This document shows, piece by piece, positions 53,238 through 63,211 of a stretch of DNA of 64,000 nucleotides. The stretch covers positions 1 to 64,000 of the forward strand of contig DATCJO010000170.1 of NCBI GenBank assembly GCA_036562765.1, in the 5' to 3' direction. Source of the stretch: JAAYFT01 sp036562765 (GTDB taxonomy: Bacteria > Bacillota > Clostridia > Tissierellales > Tissierellaceae). Made by a program: the position numbers and the translations under genes. How positions within the stretch are numbered: the first letter of the stretch is position 1; each line of letters starts with the position of its first letter. The notes beneath the pieces were generated by a model that saw nothing but the letters and a program-made list of their open reading frames with translations, was not told the DNA's origin and searched no databases.

Positions 53238-54173
53238 ATGAAGGAATTTGTTAAATTTAAAGAAAAAATAATAGAAAATGTATCAAAAGTAATTGTAGGA
53301 AAGGAAAAAGAAATTGAACTAATCATCACATCTTTTCTTTCAGGTGGCCATGTACTTCTTGAGGACATGCCTGGAATGGGAAAGACTATGATGATAAAAG
53401 CCTTTTCTAAAACATTAAATTTACCTTTTAAGCGAATTCAGTTTACACCAGATTTACTGCCTTCTGATATTACAGGAATTAATTATTATAACCAAAAAAC
53501 TGGGGATTTTGAATTTAGGGAAGGGCCATTATTTTCCAATATAGTCCTAGCTGATGAAATAAACAGGGCTACACCTAGAACTCAATCAGCACTTTTGGAA
53601 GCCATGGAAGAAAAGCAAATAACAGCAGATGGGGTTACGAGAAAATTAAACATGCCTTTTATGGTATTGGCTACACAAAACCCTGTGGAAACCTACGGTA
53701 CATTTCCGTTGCCAGAGGCGCAGCTTGATAGGTTTTTAATGAGGATAAAATTAGGCTATCCTGCTAAAGATGAAGAAAAGCTAATAATCAGGAAAAATAT
53801 AAAAAATCCGTTGGATAGCATAGAGCCTGTGATAGATAGGGAAGAATTAGACTATGTATTGTCTAATGTCTCAAATGTAACTATTTCAGAAGATGTAATG
53901 GACTATTTAGTAAATATTGTGAATGAAACAAGAAGCAAAGATAACATTAAACTGGGAGTAAGCCCAAGGGGTTCCGTTGCATTATTTAAGGCTTCTCAGG
54001 CCTATGCAGCTATAAATGGAAGAGATTACATAATTCCAGAGGATATAAGATGTTTATCGCCTTATGTTTTAAATCATAGAATAATTGCTACTGGAATAAA
54101 TGGCGTAGATGATGCAACTGAATTTATAAAGGAAATAGTACAATCAGTTGAAGTTCCTCTAGAAAAAGTGTAG
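53238..54173 (+). CDS. MoxR-type AAA+ ATPase (311 aa)
   Basis: AAA+ chaperone-like ATPase: Walker A EDMPGMGKT (about 42-50), Walker B LADEINRATPRTQSALLEAM, sensor region ATQNPVETYGTFPLPEAQLDRF. MoxR proteins help assemble or activate partner proteins, usually DUF58/VWA proteins coded next to them, as here. ATG 53238 follows GGAGGT. First gene of a three-gene operon. Confidence 0.95.
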   Translation: MKEFVKFKEKIIENVSKVIVGKEKEIELIITSFLSGGHVLLEDMPGMGKTMMIKAFSKTLNLPFKRIQFTPDLLPSDITGINYYNQKTGDFEFREGPLFSNIVLADEINRATPRTQSALLEAMEEKQITADGVTRKLNMPFMVLATQNPVETYGTFPLPEAQLDRFLMRIKLGYPAKDEEKLIIRKNIKNPLDSIEPVIDREELDYVLSNVSNVTISEDVMDYLVNIVNETRSKDNIKLGVSPRGSVALFKASQAYAAINGRDYIIPEDIRCLSPYVLNHRIIATGINGVDDATEFIKEIVQSVEVPLEKV

Positions 54174-54181
54174 GTGGAATT

Positions 54182-55258
54182 ATGATTTGGTTTTTAGTAG
54201 GATTTATCATTTTAACTTACATAATAAATAAAATAACACTAAACTTTGGTTTTGAGAATTTAGATTATCATATAGAATTTAACAAGAAGATATATGAAAT
54301 AGGGGAAGATGTAGAGGTTTCATCTATACTTGAAAATAGGAAATTTTTAACCATATCCTTTTTAAAGGTTGTGGAAAAGTTTTCAGGCGGATTTAATTTT
54401 AATGATAACATTTATACTACATTTATTCTTCCATATCAACGAGTTAAAAGGATTTATAAATTAAAAACAGCAAAGAGGGGACATTTTACTGTAAAGGATG
54501 TTATTTTAGAACTAGGGGATTTTATAGGATTTGACTCTGTGAAAAAACAAATAGAAACAGAAGAGGATATAGTAGTTTTACCTAAAAAAATCGATTTAGA
54601 AAAAAGCATTGTGCCTTGGGGTTCAATTAATGGAAATACATCTGTAAAAAGATGGATTATTGATGACCCTCTAATGACAATAGGTATAAGGGAATATACA
54701 GGAAATGAGCCAAAAAGATTTATTCACTGGCCATCATCTGCAAAGTATAATAAATTGATGGTAAAAAAATTTGATTTTACTACAGACAATACAGCAATTA
54801 TAGCTTTAAATGTAGAAACCATGAAACCAAGCTGGAGGCCTGCGGAAGAAGAAATGATAGAAAAGGTAATATCGCTTTGTAGGGCAATTTTGGAGGAGTT
54901 TGAAAATCTGAGGATACCTTATGGACTAGCAACAAACGCTTATATTGATATATCTGAAAATAAGAAAAATCATTTCTACCATCCGGGCTTAGGACAAAGC
55001 CATCTTTATAGCTTATTAGAAACCTTAGGTAGGATTACATATAAACTTCCGGGATTTTTCGAAAATACTTTGAAAGAGCTAGACAAGAAAAAAGGGAACT
55101 TCACTACAGTAGTAATTGTAACTCCTAGAATTTTGGATACTTATGTTGGGCCAATTAACAACATAAGTAAAACAGTAAATAAGCTAGTTGTCATTTCCTT
55201 GGAAGAAGAGAATCTTTCAAAATTGAACAATAACATTATTAAATATAGGGGTATATAA
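54182..55258 (+). CDS. DUF58 domain protein (358 aa)
   Basis: One N-terminal membrane helix (about 2-18), a beta-rich region (about 25-120) and the DUF58 core with a VWA-like fold (IGIREYTGNEPKRFIHWPSSAKYNKLMVKKFD, given here in part as REYTGNEPKRFIHWPSSA). Normally the partner of MoxR, in possible envelope assembly. Eight bases behind the MoxR gene. No MIDAS motif is complete. Confidence 0.9.
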   Translation: MIWFLVGFIILTYIINKITLNFGFENLDYHIEFNKKIYEIGEDVEVSSILENRKFLTISFLKVVEKFSGGFNFNDNIYTTFILPYQRVKRIYKLKTAKRGHFTVKDVILELGDFIGFDSVKKQIETEEDIVVLPKKIDLEKSIVPWGSINGNTSVKRWIIDDPLMTIGIREYTGNEPKRFIHWPSSAKYNKLMVKKFDFTTDNTAIIALNVETMKPSWRPAEEEMIEKVISLCRAILEEFENLRIPYGLATNAYIDISENKKNHFYHPGLGQSHLYSLLETLGRITYKLPGFFENTLKELDKKKGNFTTVVIVTPRILDTYVGPINNISKTVNKLVVISLEEENLSKLNNNIIKYRGI

Positions 55259-55259
55259 T

Positions 55260-56441
55260 ATGGTCGATTTAGTTATACTTGAGATTATTTCTTTAATATC
55301 CTTTTTATATTCCATAGTGCTGATGTTTACTTCCATAGTTCCCTTTAATGAAATGGTTGCAATCTTTATATTTACAGTTGTGGTATCAACAATATTTGCT
55401 TTATACTACAGAAAATCAGTAGTTTATGAGGTGCTTTATCTTTTGGTATTTCTTCCTGCTGTAGTTCACAGCAGTAAAAGAGGCATAATCTTCTTTGTTT
55501 TTGTTGGAGTCTTAACCTATATTTATATTAAAAAGGCCTTAGAAAGAGGGAATCATCGCCAATATGTAAATAGGCTTAGAATTTCCTATGGCATATATGC
55601 ATTTTTAATGTTAGTTAGGACACCTCTCTATGAAATATCTGTACCTATAAACAATAGCTTGGTATTTATTGTCGTTTATTTAGTCTCTTCAATAATACTT
55701 GTCAGGTTACAAAGGCATATAGACTCAAAAATGGATATTAAAAAAATCAGAAAGACTAATATAAGGTACTTATTAATTTTAGCTTTAGTATTCCTAGTTT
55801 TAATGTCAGATGGTTATAAGACTTATATTACTGATGGAGTAAACAACTTTATTGATATTGTATATTATCCAATGTATTTATTAACCCGCAATTTGGATTT
55901 GACAGGGATTTTAGAAAAACAAGATTCAATTTATGAGGTTGATGCTGAACAAGAGCAAATCTATGAGGGGTTAGGATATAGCGGAGAGGCTGATTTTGAG
56001 AAAAAAGGCACTATAGCTAAATACCTTAATGTAATTGTAGCAGTATCAGTCCTTATTGCAGCTATTATTATAATATTATTCATAGCTAAACTATTTATAA
56101 AAGGTGGAGAAAAGAAAAATAAAAAGTATGTCATTGAGTATGTTGAAGAAAGAGAATTTATAAAGGATGGCAGAAAAAAGAAGCAAAGAATCTTAGATAT
56201 CTATCCTCATGACCCTAAGGAACAAGTAAGGTATTATTATAGAAAATACCTTAGAAAGGTCAATAATGTAAGCAAAATAGAAAGTACAGATACTTCCTTA
56301 GATGTCAATAATAAGGCAGTTGGCTTCAATAAGGAGATTATAGAAAAAATAAGGAATATATATATAAATATTAGATATGGCAATAAAGAAGCAAAAGAAG
56401 ATACAGTAAAGGAAATAGAAAACTTGTATAATAAATTATAA
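55260..56441 (+). CDS. Membrane protein of the MoxR-DUF58 operon with a C-terminal DUF4129-like region (393 aa)
   Basis: Seven or so N-terminal helices (about 5-185), an external stretch, another membrane helix (about 257-280), then a cytosolic tail (about 290-393: PHDPKEQVRYYYRKYLRKV and EKIRNIYINIRYGNKEAKED) like the DUF4129 tail of such operons. The transglutaminase usual in this gene set is absent from the protein. One base separates it from DUF58. Function unknown. Confidence 0.75.
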   Translation: MVDLVILEIISLISFLYSIVLMFTSIVPFNEMVAIFIFTVVVSTIFALYYRKSVVYEVLYLLVFLPAVVHSSKRGIIFFVFVGVLTYIYIKKALERGNHRQYVNRLRISYGIYAFLMLVRTPLYEISVPINNSLVFIVVYLVSSIILVRLQRHIDSKMDIKKIRKTNIRYLLILALVFLVLMSDGYKTYITDGVNNFIDIVYYPMYLLTRNLDLTGILEKQDSIYEVDAEQEQIYEGLGYSGEADFEKKGTIAKYLNVIVAVSVLIAAIIIILFIAKLFIKGGEKKNKKYVIEYVEEREFIKDGRKKKQRILDIYPHDPKEQVRYYYRKYLRKVNNVSKIESTDTSLDVNNKAVGFNKEIIEKIRNIYINIRYGNKEAKEDTVKEIENLYNKL

Positions 56442-56462
56442 AGACCGGGATACCCGGTCTTT
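56440..56462. terminator. Bidirectional terminator
   Basis: AAAGACCGGG (56440-56449), loop ATA, CCCGGTCTTT (56453-56462), between the convergent MoxR operon and pncB. Confidence 0.88.
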
Positions 56463-57921
56463 ATTGGCTTTTATGTTCTTTTAATAATTTGTCCTTTATT
56501 TCCCACAACCTTTGAGATAAATCAACAATGTATTTATGTGGTTTTTCAAATCTCTTAACTTCATCCCATAATAAATCCAATTGTTCCATGCAATAATTTC
56601 TTATTTCATGAATATTTGGGCTTTCATATACACATTGGCCTTTGTCAAATATTTTTACTAACAATTTTCTTACATAAAAGTTTTCCAATGTTTTTCTCTT
56701 CCAAGTATAAATAGGATGGAAGATTTCATAAGGTCTAGATTCGTCTATTTCTTCATCATGTAGAGTAATTACATCAGCAATAGCTTTATTGGTAGTTTTA
56801 TCGAAAAACCTGTATACTTGTTTAAACCCTGGATTAGTGATTTTATCTACATTTTCACTGATTTTAATCTTAGGGATAATTTCCCCATCCTTTTCTATGG
56901 CAGCTAATTTATATACACCACCAAATACTGGTTGGGATTTGGCAGTTATTAGTCTTTCACCAACACCAAAGGAATCTATTTGAGCACCTTGTATTAGCAG
57001 TTCTCTGATTACATATTCATCTAAGGAACTTGATGCTATGATTTTACAATCAGGATATCCAGCTTCATCAAGAATCCTTCTACATTCCTTCGATAGATAT
57101 GCAAGGTCTCCACTGTCAATCCTAATACCTTTTGGCCTATATCCTCTAGGTACGATTTCTTCATCAAAGACTTTTATAGCATTAGGTAGGCCTTGCTTCA
57201 AAACATCATAAGTATCTACTAACAATACGCAATTGTCTGGATAAGTTCTTGCATAGGCTCTGAAAGCTTCAAGTTCGCTTGGGAACATTTGAACCCAGCT
57301 GTGGGCCATTGTTCCTAATGCTGGAATATCAAAGTCTCTGTCAACTATTGTATTTGCAGTACCAACACATCCACCAATGTATGCAGCTCTGGCTCCCAGT
57401 ATTGCACCTTCATATCCGTGAGCCCTTCTTGAGCCAAATTCCATTACAGTTCTTCCATTGGCTGCTCGTACTATCCTATTGGCTTTTGTGGCAATTAAGC
57501 TTTGATGATTAATAGTTAAAAGCACCATAGTTTCTATAATCTGTGCTTGAACTACAGGGCCCCTTACAATAACTATAGGCTCGTATGGGAAAATTGGTGT
57601 GCCTTCTGGAATAGCCCAAACATCACATTCAAATTTAAAGTTTCGTAGGTAATCTAAGAACTTTTTACTAAATATTTTTTTGGATTCAAAATATGCTATA
57701 TCTTCATCGTCGAATTTGAGGTTTTTTAAATAGTCTATTAGCTGTTCTACTCCTGCCATTATGGCAAAGCCGCCATTGTCCGGAATGGACCTGAAGAACA
57801 TGTCAAAGTATGCAATCTGATTTTCCATGCCATTTTCAATATAGGCATTGGCCATGGTAAACTCATAATAATCAGCTAACATCGTTAGGTTTTTACTAGG
57901 CTTCCATTCAAGATTAAGCAT
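56461..57921 (-). CDS. pncB: Nicotinate phosphoribosyltransferase (486 aa)
   Basis: Makes nicotinate mononucleotide from nicotinate and PRPP, the entry step of the Preiss-Handler NAD route. Signatures: LADYYEFTMANAYIENG, FGSRRAHGYEGAILGARAAY, GTMAHSWVQMF (with the phosphorylated His), RIDSGDLAYLS and GVGERLIT. ATG 57921 is seven bases after AAGGAG; TTG 57927 is too close. The promoter region shows no NiaR-type TGTC-N2-GACA site, though niaR is 36 kb away in the same window. Confidence 0.97.
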   Translation of the reverse strand: MLNLEWKPSKNLTMLADYYEFTMANAYIENGMENQIAYFDMFFRSIPDNGGFAIMAGVEQLIDYLKNLKFDDEDIAYFESKKIFSKKFLDYLRNFKFECDVWAIPEGTPIFPYEPIVIVRGPVVQAQIIETMVLLTINHQSLIATKANRIVRAANGRTVMEFGSRRAHGYEGAILGARAAYIGGCVGTANTIVDRDFDIPALGTMAHSWVQMFPSELEAFRAYARTYPDNCVLLVDTYDVLKQGLPNAIKVFDEEIVPRGYRPKGIRIDSGDLAYLSKECRRILDEAGYPDCKIIASSSLDEYVIRELLIQGAQIDSFGVGERLITAKSQPVFGGVYKLAAIEKDGEIIPKIKISENVDKITNPGFKQVYRFFDKTTNKAIADVITLHDEEIDESRPYEIFHPIYTWKRKTLENFYVRKLLVKIFDKGQCVYESPNIHEIRNYCMEQLDLLWDEVKRFEKPHKYIVDLSQRLWEIKDKLLKEHKSQ

Positions 57922-58104
57922 TGGCAATCTCCTTTTTTGATATTTTATTTATTATATTATAGACCTTAAATTTATAAAATTCAAGGAATCGAGAAAATTC
58001 ATATAAAATGGGATTTTTATATTTTTAACAAGAAGTTGGGAAAGAGAACTGTATATCAGTATATTTTTTTGATATGTAAGATAAGCATAAAATGTTATAT
58101 TAAA

Positions 58105-58142
58105 GGCTGTTTCATAACATATAAGGTAGTTATGAAACAGCC
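58105..58142. terminator. 14-base-pair hairpin after feoC-like gene
   Basis: GGCTGTTTCATAAC (58105-58118) is the perfect inverse of GTTATGAAACAGCC (58129-58142). Downstream of the feo operon on the minus strand, but the T tract there is short. A terminator or a small mobile-type repeat are both possible. Confidence 0.55.
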
Positions 58143-58163
58143 AAATTTAAAAAGGGGAAAATT

Positions 58164-58427
58164 TTATATGTTGTTTAGAATTTGTCTTCCTTTTTCAGTG
58201 ATAGTAAGGGTTTTTATCGAAATGGTATTGCATGAGAAATGGTATGCACATCCGCTGCATTTTGAATCACAATTAGGTTTAATCTCCTCTTCAGTTATAT
58301 AACCCATGCGTAGTAATTGATTAATAGCATCTTTAACTAGTTCGTCATCTATATTTAGGTTTTTAGCTATGGAAGAGGGAGAATAAATTCTTGTTTTGCT
58401 GATTTCTTTTAATATTTGTTTTAACAT
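58164..58427 (-). CDS. feoC: FeoC-like regulator with cysteine cluster (87 aa)
   Basis: A winged-helix head (IYSPSSIAKNLNIDDELVKD, INQLLRMGYITEEE) is followed by CDSKCSGCAYHFSC, a cluster of four Cys likely to bind a [4Fe-4S] cluster or zinc, and a short tail. FeoC-like proteins are the third member of feo operons and may sense iron or oxygen and guard FeoB. It lies ten bases after feoB. Confidence 0.88.
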   Translation of the reverse strand: MLKQILKEISKTRIYSPSSIAKNLNIDDELVKDAINQLLRMGYITEEEIKPNCDSKCSGCAYHFSCNTISIKTLTITEKGRQILNNI

Positions 58428-58437
58428 GATATCGCTC

Positions 58438-60429
58438 CTAGAAACCTAATAGGCTGCCAACTTGGTAGATGATTACTGCAACTATCCAGCCTATGGCAAA
58501 GGTGTATAAAGCAGAGAAAACTGTCCATTTTATAGAGTTTGTTTCTCTTTTTATTGTACCCAATGTAGCTGCACATGGAGTATATAAAAGGGTCATGGCT
58601 AGGAATGAAACTGCAGTTAAGGGGGTAAATACTTGTTGCAACGCTGCAATCAATTCATTTCCTTCTGTAACGCCAGCATATACCATGCCAAGTACTGCAA
58701 CTACTGCTTCTTTAGCTGCTATTCCTGCAAATAAGCTGACTGTGGCTTGCCAAGTTCCGAAGCCAGCAGGTTTAAATATTGGTGCTAAAACAGTACCTAT
58801 CCTTCCTAAAATGCTTTCTTGGCTGTATGGTTCAACTCCAAAAGGAAGTACAGATAATATCCAAAGTAGTGATACTACGACGAATATAATTGTTCCTGCC
58901 CTTTGTAAGAAGTCCCATACCTTATCCCACATGCTTCTTACGACATATTTAAATATTGGTAGCCTGTATGGTGGCAATTCCATTATGAAGTGTGAAGATT
59001 CTTCCTTAAATAGGTATTTTGAGAATAACCTACCCATGATTAAAGCCATAATGATTCCGAAAGCATATAATAGGAACAATACTAATCCACCGTGTTCTGG
59101 GAAGAAAGCTGATATAAATACTAGATAAATTGGAAGCCTTGCACCACATGACATAAATGGATTAATAAGCAGTGCAATCATTCTGTCCTTTTTATTGTCT
59201 AAGGTCCTTGTAGCCATGATTCCTGGAACATTGCATCCAAATCCAACAATCATTGGAATAAATGCTTTTCCATGAAGGCCTAGGGCTCTCATTAATCCAT
59301 CCATTACATAAGCTGCCCTTGCCATATATCCGCTGTCTTCAAGTATACCAAGTAGGAAATATAGAACAACTATTAATGGTATAAATTCAAAGACTGTTCC
59401 AATACCGCCAAATATACCTTCAGAAATAAATGCCTTCAACCATTCTGGTGAATTGATTAATGTAAGAAAATCTACGACTTTTTCACCAATGAATCCAACA
59501 AATTCGCCTACATATCCGCCTAATAAATCTTGCCCAATTACAAATGTTAATTGGAAAATTACAAACATAATTGCTGCAAAAATTGGGATGCCCCAGAATT
59601 TATGAGTAACTATTTTGTCAATTTTATCTGTTAAGGTTTCAACTTCTTTTGAAGGCTTTTTAACAGTTGTACTTATTATATTTTTTATAAATTCGTATCT
59701 TTTATCGACTATTTCCAATTCATAAGTAGCAGCTTTTTCTTTTATAGAAGATAATGAATCTTTATCCAAATTAAATTCTTTTTCCACAAGCTTATATATT
59801 TCTTCATCGCCTTCTAGGAGTTTTATTGCAATCCATCTGTTTGGATATTTTGAGTTTGAACTGTCTAATATGGATTTTATTCTTTCTATTTCCTTATCTA
59901 TTTCTTCGCCATAGCTAATCTTTGTTTTTGGTGATTCTCCATCCTCAGCATATTTAATGGCCTTTTCAATTAAATCGTCTAATCCTTTATTTTTAGAGGC
60001 TATGGTTGCGACCACAGGGACTCCAAGTTTCTCAGACAAGGCATTTATATCTATTTCTATATTTCTCTGCTTAGCTTCATCCATCATGTTGAGGGCAACT
60101 ACTACCTTTACGCCAATTTCTAACAACTGGGTTGTCAAATATAGATTTCTTTCTATATTAGTAGAATCTACTACGTTAATTACAACATCAGAATTGCCAT
60201 GCAATATAAAATCCCGTGCCACTATTTCGTCTTCAGAATAGGCACCTAAACTGTAAGTACCGGGCAAGTCAATTACATAATATTGTTTATTGTTATATTT
60301 AAACTTTCCTTCCTTTTTTTCAACAGTAACTCCAGGCCAGTTTCCAATATGCTGGTTGGAACCAGTTAAGGCGTTGAATACAGTTGTTTTTCCACTGTTA
60401 GGATTTCCTGCTAAAGCTATTACTGCCAT
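58438..60429 (-). CDS. feoB: Ferrous iron transport protein B (663 aa)
   Basis: N-terminal G domain (G1 GNPNSGKT at about 8-15; DLPGTYSLGAYSEDEI; NMMDEA), GDI-like helical linker and the C-terminal polytopic membrane domain with two Gate regions (GFGCNVPGIMATRTL; AAKEAVVAVLG). Main importer of Fe2+ in anaerobes. ATG 60429 follows GGAGGGA; the earlier in-frame start precedes that site. Complete. Fur box and promoter lie ahead of feoA. Confidence 0.97.
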   Translation of the reverse strand: MAVIALAGNPNSGKTTVFNALTGSNQHIGNWPGVTVEKKEGKFKYNNKQYYVIDLPGTYSLGAYSEDEIVARDFILHGNSDVVINVVDSTNIERNLYLTTQLLEIGVKVVVALNMMDEAKQRNIEIDINALSEKLGVPVVATIASKNKGLDDLIEKAIKYAEDGESPKTKISYGEEIDKEIERIKSILDSSNSKYPNRWIAIKLLEGDEEIYKLVEKEFNLDKDSLSSIKEKAATYELEIVDKRYEFIKNIISTTVKKPSKEVETLTDKIDKIVTHKFWGIPIFAAIMFVIFQLTFVIGQDLLGGYVGEFVGFIGEKVVDFLTLINSPEWLKAFISEGIFGGIGTVFEFIPLIVVLYFLLGILEDSGYMARAAYVMDGLMRALGLHGKAFIPMIVGFGCNVPGIMATRTLDNKKDRMIALLINPFMSCGARLPIYLVFISAFFPEHGGLVLFLLYAFGIIMALIMGRLFSKYLFKEESSHFIMELPPYRLPIFKYVVRSMWDKVWDFLQRAGTIIFVVVSLLWILSVLPFGVEPYSQESILGRIGTVLAPIFKPAGFGTWQATVSLFAGIAAKEAVVAVLGMVYAGVTEGNELIAALQQVFTPLTAVSFLAMTLLYTPCAATLGTIKRETNSIKWTVFSALYTFAIGWIVAVIIYQVGSLLGF

Positions 60430-60458
60430 TGTTAATCCCTCCAAAGAATTTATAATGA

Positions 60459-60698
60459 TTAGTTTTTATTAGAATATGGCTCTACCAGTACCTGCGATGC
60501 CAGTCCTCGGCCTAGAGCGAGCTTGTTTCCTGATATATTTAAAATAAGTGGCCCAAAGTCGTTCTTTACCACTTTAACAACAGCATTTTTATACAATCCC
60601 AATTCATACAATCTTTTATTAACCCTTCCGTTTTGTAGAATCCCTTTTATCCTTCCGTATTCATTAGGTTTCAAGTTGGATAGGTACATGTAGGCCAT
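60459..60698 (-). CDS. feoA: Ferrous iron transport protein A (79 aa)
   Basis: SH3-like small cytosolic protein (VNKRLYELGLYKNAVVKVVK, GPLILNISGNKLALGRGLAS) that supports FeoB. ATG 60698 lies nine bases after GGAGG; ATG 60707 touches that site and is rejected. First gene of feoA-feoB-feoC, 29 bases ahead of feoB. Confidence 0.95.
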   Translation of the reverse strand: MAYMYLSNLKPNEYGRIKGILQNGRVNKRLYELGLYKNAVVKVVKNDFGPLILNISGNKLALGRGLASQVLVEPYSNKN

Positions 60699-60729
60699 TA
60701 CAATCATCCTCCAATAAACTCAAAGAAAT

Positions 60730-60744
60730 TGATAATCATTATCA
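60730..60744. promoter_or_regulatory. Fur box of the feo operon
   Basis: TGATAATCATTATCA is a perfect 7-1-7 Fur inverted repeat. It lies just after the predicted transcription start of the minus-strand feo promoter, where bound Fur-Fe2+ would repress. Confidence 0.92.
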
Positions 60745-60756
60745 TTTAGCAATTTT

Positions 60757-60785
60757 ATTATAATATATTTTGTAAATAAATACAA
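60757..60785 (-). promoter_or_regulatory. Promoter of feoABC
   Basis: Minus strand: TTGTAT (60785-60780), 17-base spacer, TATAAT (60762-60757). Confidence 0.75.
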
Positions 60786-60915
60786 TAGTTTAAATCATTT
60801 TTTTGACAAGGTTCTTTATTTTTTAAAATCTAAAGAACCTTTAGTGAGTTCTTATATTTATAAACAAAAATGAAAATAAAGTGAATTTTACAATACAATA
60901 TCTTAATTATACAAA

Positions 60916-60944
60916 TTGTTAATAAAATACCAAACTGTTATAAT
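60916..60944 (+). promoter_or_regulatory. Promoter of the fumarate-reductase-like lipoprotein gene
   Basis: TTGTTA (60916-60921), 17-base spacer and extended -10 TGT-TATAAT (-10 at 60939-60944). Confidence 0.8.
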
Positions 60945-60986
60945 GTAGAAAAATGTAAAAAAACATTAACAAAGGAGATGACAACT

Positions 60987-63206
60987 ATGAAGAAGAAATT
61001 GTCTGTAGCAATGGCCATATTGTTATCATTGTTATTAGTTTTATCAGGATGTAAATCAAATGATAAAAATCAAAGCCAAAAGCAGACAGGTTCTAATGAA
61101 AAGCTAGTTTTAACTTCAAGTGCCCAAGGATTTGGCGGAGAAGTGGTAGTTACTTTAACAATTCAAGATGGAAAGCTAATTTCTGTAGAGGCAAAGGGAG
61201 AAAAAGAAACAGAAAGTATAGGTGGTAAGGCGTTAGAAATTTTGCCTGAAAGAATGGTACAAGCTAATTCTGTTAATGTTGATATAGTATCAGGTGCTAC
61301 AATGACTTCTAATGCCATCATTGAAGCAGCAAAAAAAGCGTTAGAGGAAGCAAATATTGAGCTAGTTAAAGCAGAACAAACTAAAAAGGCATTGAATTTT
61401 ACTCCAGGTACATATGTAGGTCAAGCATATGGAAAATGGGATCAATACAGCAAAGAAGGACTAAGGTTTGGTGTAGAAGCTCCTATAACACCAATGAAAG
61501 CCACAGTTGTAGTAGATAGTGATAAAATTGTATCAATAGAAATCAGTGATATATCTGAAACTCCAGGATATTATGAACCAGTACTTGAATTTATGATTCC
61601 AGATATAATTAAATATCAAAGCTTGGCAGTTGATGTTGTTGCTGGATGTACAGAAACAAGTATGGGAGTATTAAAAGCTGTAGAAGAAGCTCTAGTAAAA
61701 GCGGGAGCATCTAAAGAAGATCTATATGCTCCTATTGAGAGAAGCACAGAAACTGAAGAATATCATACAGATATTGTTGTTGTAGGTGCAGGTGGAAGTG
61801 GTACAGCTGCAGCTTTAACAGCAATTGAAGCAGGAGCAAAAGTCGTCATTTTGGAAAAGACTGGTAAGGTAGGAGGAATGAGTGTATTATCTACTGGATT
61901 TATTGCACCAGAAAGTAAAGCTCAAAAAGAAGCTGGCTCTACTGTAACAGTTAAACAATTATTTGATGAATTTGTTAACTACAATTATGGAACAGCTAAT
62001 AATCTACTAGTTAAAACAATATTAGAAAAAGCAGGGGAAACTGCAGATTGGCTAATAGAACATGGTTACAAAGTTAAACCAAGTCCAAATGGAGTAACTC
62101 TAGATACTGGAAAAGGACAAGATAAGATAGATAATCTATATAAGAATTATATTTTAAAAGATCCTAATAGTAAGCTTTTATTAAGGACAAGAGCAGAGGA
62201 GCTAATATTTGATGAAAATAACAAAATAATAGGAGTTCGTGCTAGAAAGCAAGACGGAACAACAGTAAATGTTTATGCTGATGCAGTAATTATAGCCACA
62301 GGCGGATTTGGCGGAAACAAAGAGATGTTGAAAGAATATACACATTCAGATAGATATTGGTTATCTGGTCTTCATGCTTCTAGTGGTGATGGTATAAAAA
62401 TGGCTCTATCTGCAGGTGCAGCTTTATCCCCTGAATTGTTCCCACATATTACAGAATTTGCTGCCAATGCAGATGTAGATTACAATGATTATTACTATAA
62501 ATATTTGAATTATGCAGGATTATTGCAATTAGATACAAATGGCAGAAGGTTTATGAATGAAGAATGGTGTTTAACTCAACCTTTGGCAAAAGGTGCAGCT
62601 TCCATAAGAACTGTTGGCTCATTCTGGGTAGTATTTGACCAAAAAACATATGATATAATAAAAGAAAAGGGCTTATCAGGATTATTTACAGAAGAACAAG
62701 TAGATTACTTAATAAAAGAACATAACTGGCGTTCAAGGGCATTGGACCCATTTGGAGAATTAATGGAAATAGAATTTAACCGTGCAAATGAAGTAGGAGC
62801 AGCTTATAAGGCAGATACCCTAGAAGAATTAGGCAAAAAGTGCGGATTTAATATGGAAGAATATATGGCACAAATGGAAAGATACCTATCCTATATAGAA
62901 AAAGGCGTTGATGAAGAATTTAATAAAGACCCAATGTTCTTAATACCAATTGAAGAAGGACCATTTTATGCTGTAAGAATGGAACCTGCCATATTTGGTA
63001 CATTAGGCGGAATTAGAGTAGATGAAAAGATGCGTGTTTTAGATGAAAACTTAAAACCAATAGAAGGATTATATGCAGCAGGACAAGATGCAGGTGGAAT
63101 GTATGGATACCCATATTATGAAACTCCTGGTACTACACAAGGATATGCTTATACCTCTGGTAGGATTGCAGGAGAACAAGCAGTAGAGTATATTAAGGGG
63201 AAATAA
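60987..63206 (+). CDS. FMN/FAD fumarate-reductase-like lipoprotein (739 aa)
   Basis: Lipoprotein signal with LVLSGC (Cys22). Two FMN_bind domains follow: the first (about 45-115) has SGATMTS with the Thr that takes covalent FMN; the second (about 145-235) reads AGCTETS, a degraded version. From about 250 an FAD flavoprotein of the fumarate/urocanate reductase family (VVVGAGGSGTAAAL, GKVGGMSVLSTG; ending GLYAAGQDAGGMYGYPYYE). It likely reduces an unsaturated acid outside the membrane. ATG 60987 is nine bases after AAAGGAG; ATG 60978 touches it. Confidence 0.92.
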   Translation: MKKKLSVAMAILLSLLLVLSGCKSNDKNQSQKQTGSNEKLVLTSSAQGFGGEVVVTLTIQDGKLISVEAKGEKETESIGGKALEILPERMVQANSVNVDIVSGATMTSNAIIEAAKKALEEANIELVKAEQTKKALNFTPGTYVGQAYGKWDQYSKEGLRFGVEAPITPMKATVVVDSDKIVSIEISDISETPGYYEPVLEFMIPDIIKYQSLAVDVVAGCTETSMGVLKAVEEALVKAGASKEDLYAPIERSTETEEYHTDIVVVGAGGSGTAAALTAIEAGAKVVILEKTGKVGGMSVLSTGFIAPESKAQKEAGSTVTVKQLFDEFVNYNYGTANNLLVKTILEKAGETADWLIEHGYKVKPSPNGVTLDTGKGQDKIDNLYKNYILKDPNSKLLLRTRAEELIFDENNKIIGVRARKQDGTTVNVYADAVIIATGGFGGNKEMLKEYTHSDRYWLSGLHASSGDGIKMALSAGAALSPELFPHITEFAANADVDYNDYYYKYLNYAGLLQLDTNGRRFMNEEWCLTQPLAKGAASIRTVGSFWVVFDQKTYDIIKEKGLSGLFTEEQVDYLIKEHNWRSRALDPFGELMEIEFNRANEVGAAYKADTLEELGKKCGFNMEEYMAQMERYLSYIEKGVDEEFNKDPMFLIPIEEGPFYAVRMEPAIFGTLGGIRVDEKMRVLDENLKPIEGLYAAGQDAGGMYGYPYYETPGTTQGYAYTSGRIAGEQAVEYIKGK

Positions 63207-63211
63207 AGTAT

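Noticed and set aside
57922..58035. NiaR site ahead of pncB
   Set aside because: No TGTC-N2-GACA-like palindrome was found on either strand.
58036..58302. 88-codon plus-strand frame overlapping the feoC-like gene
   Set aside because: No ribosome site. It lies antisense to a clear feoC-like gene, and its hydrophobic stretch is the shadow of that gene.
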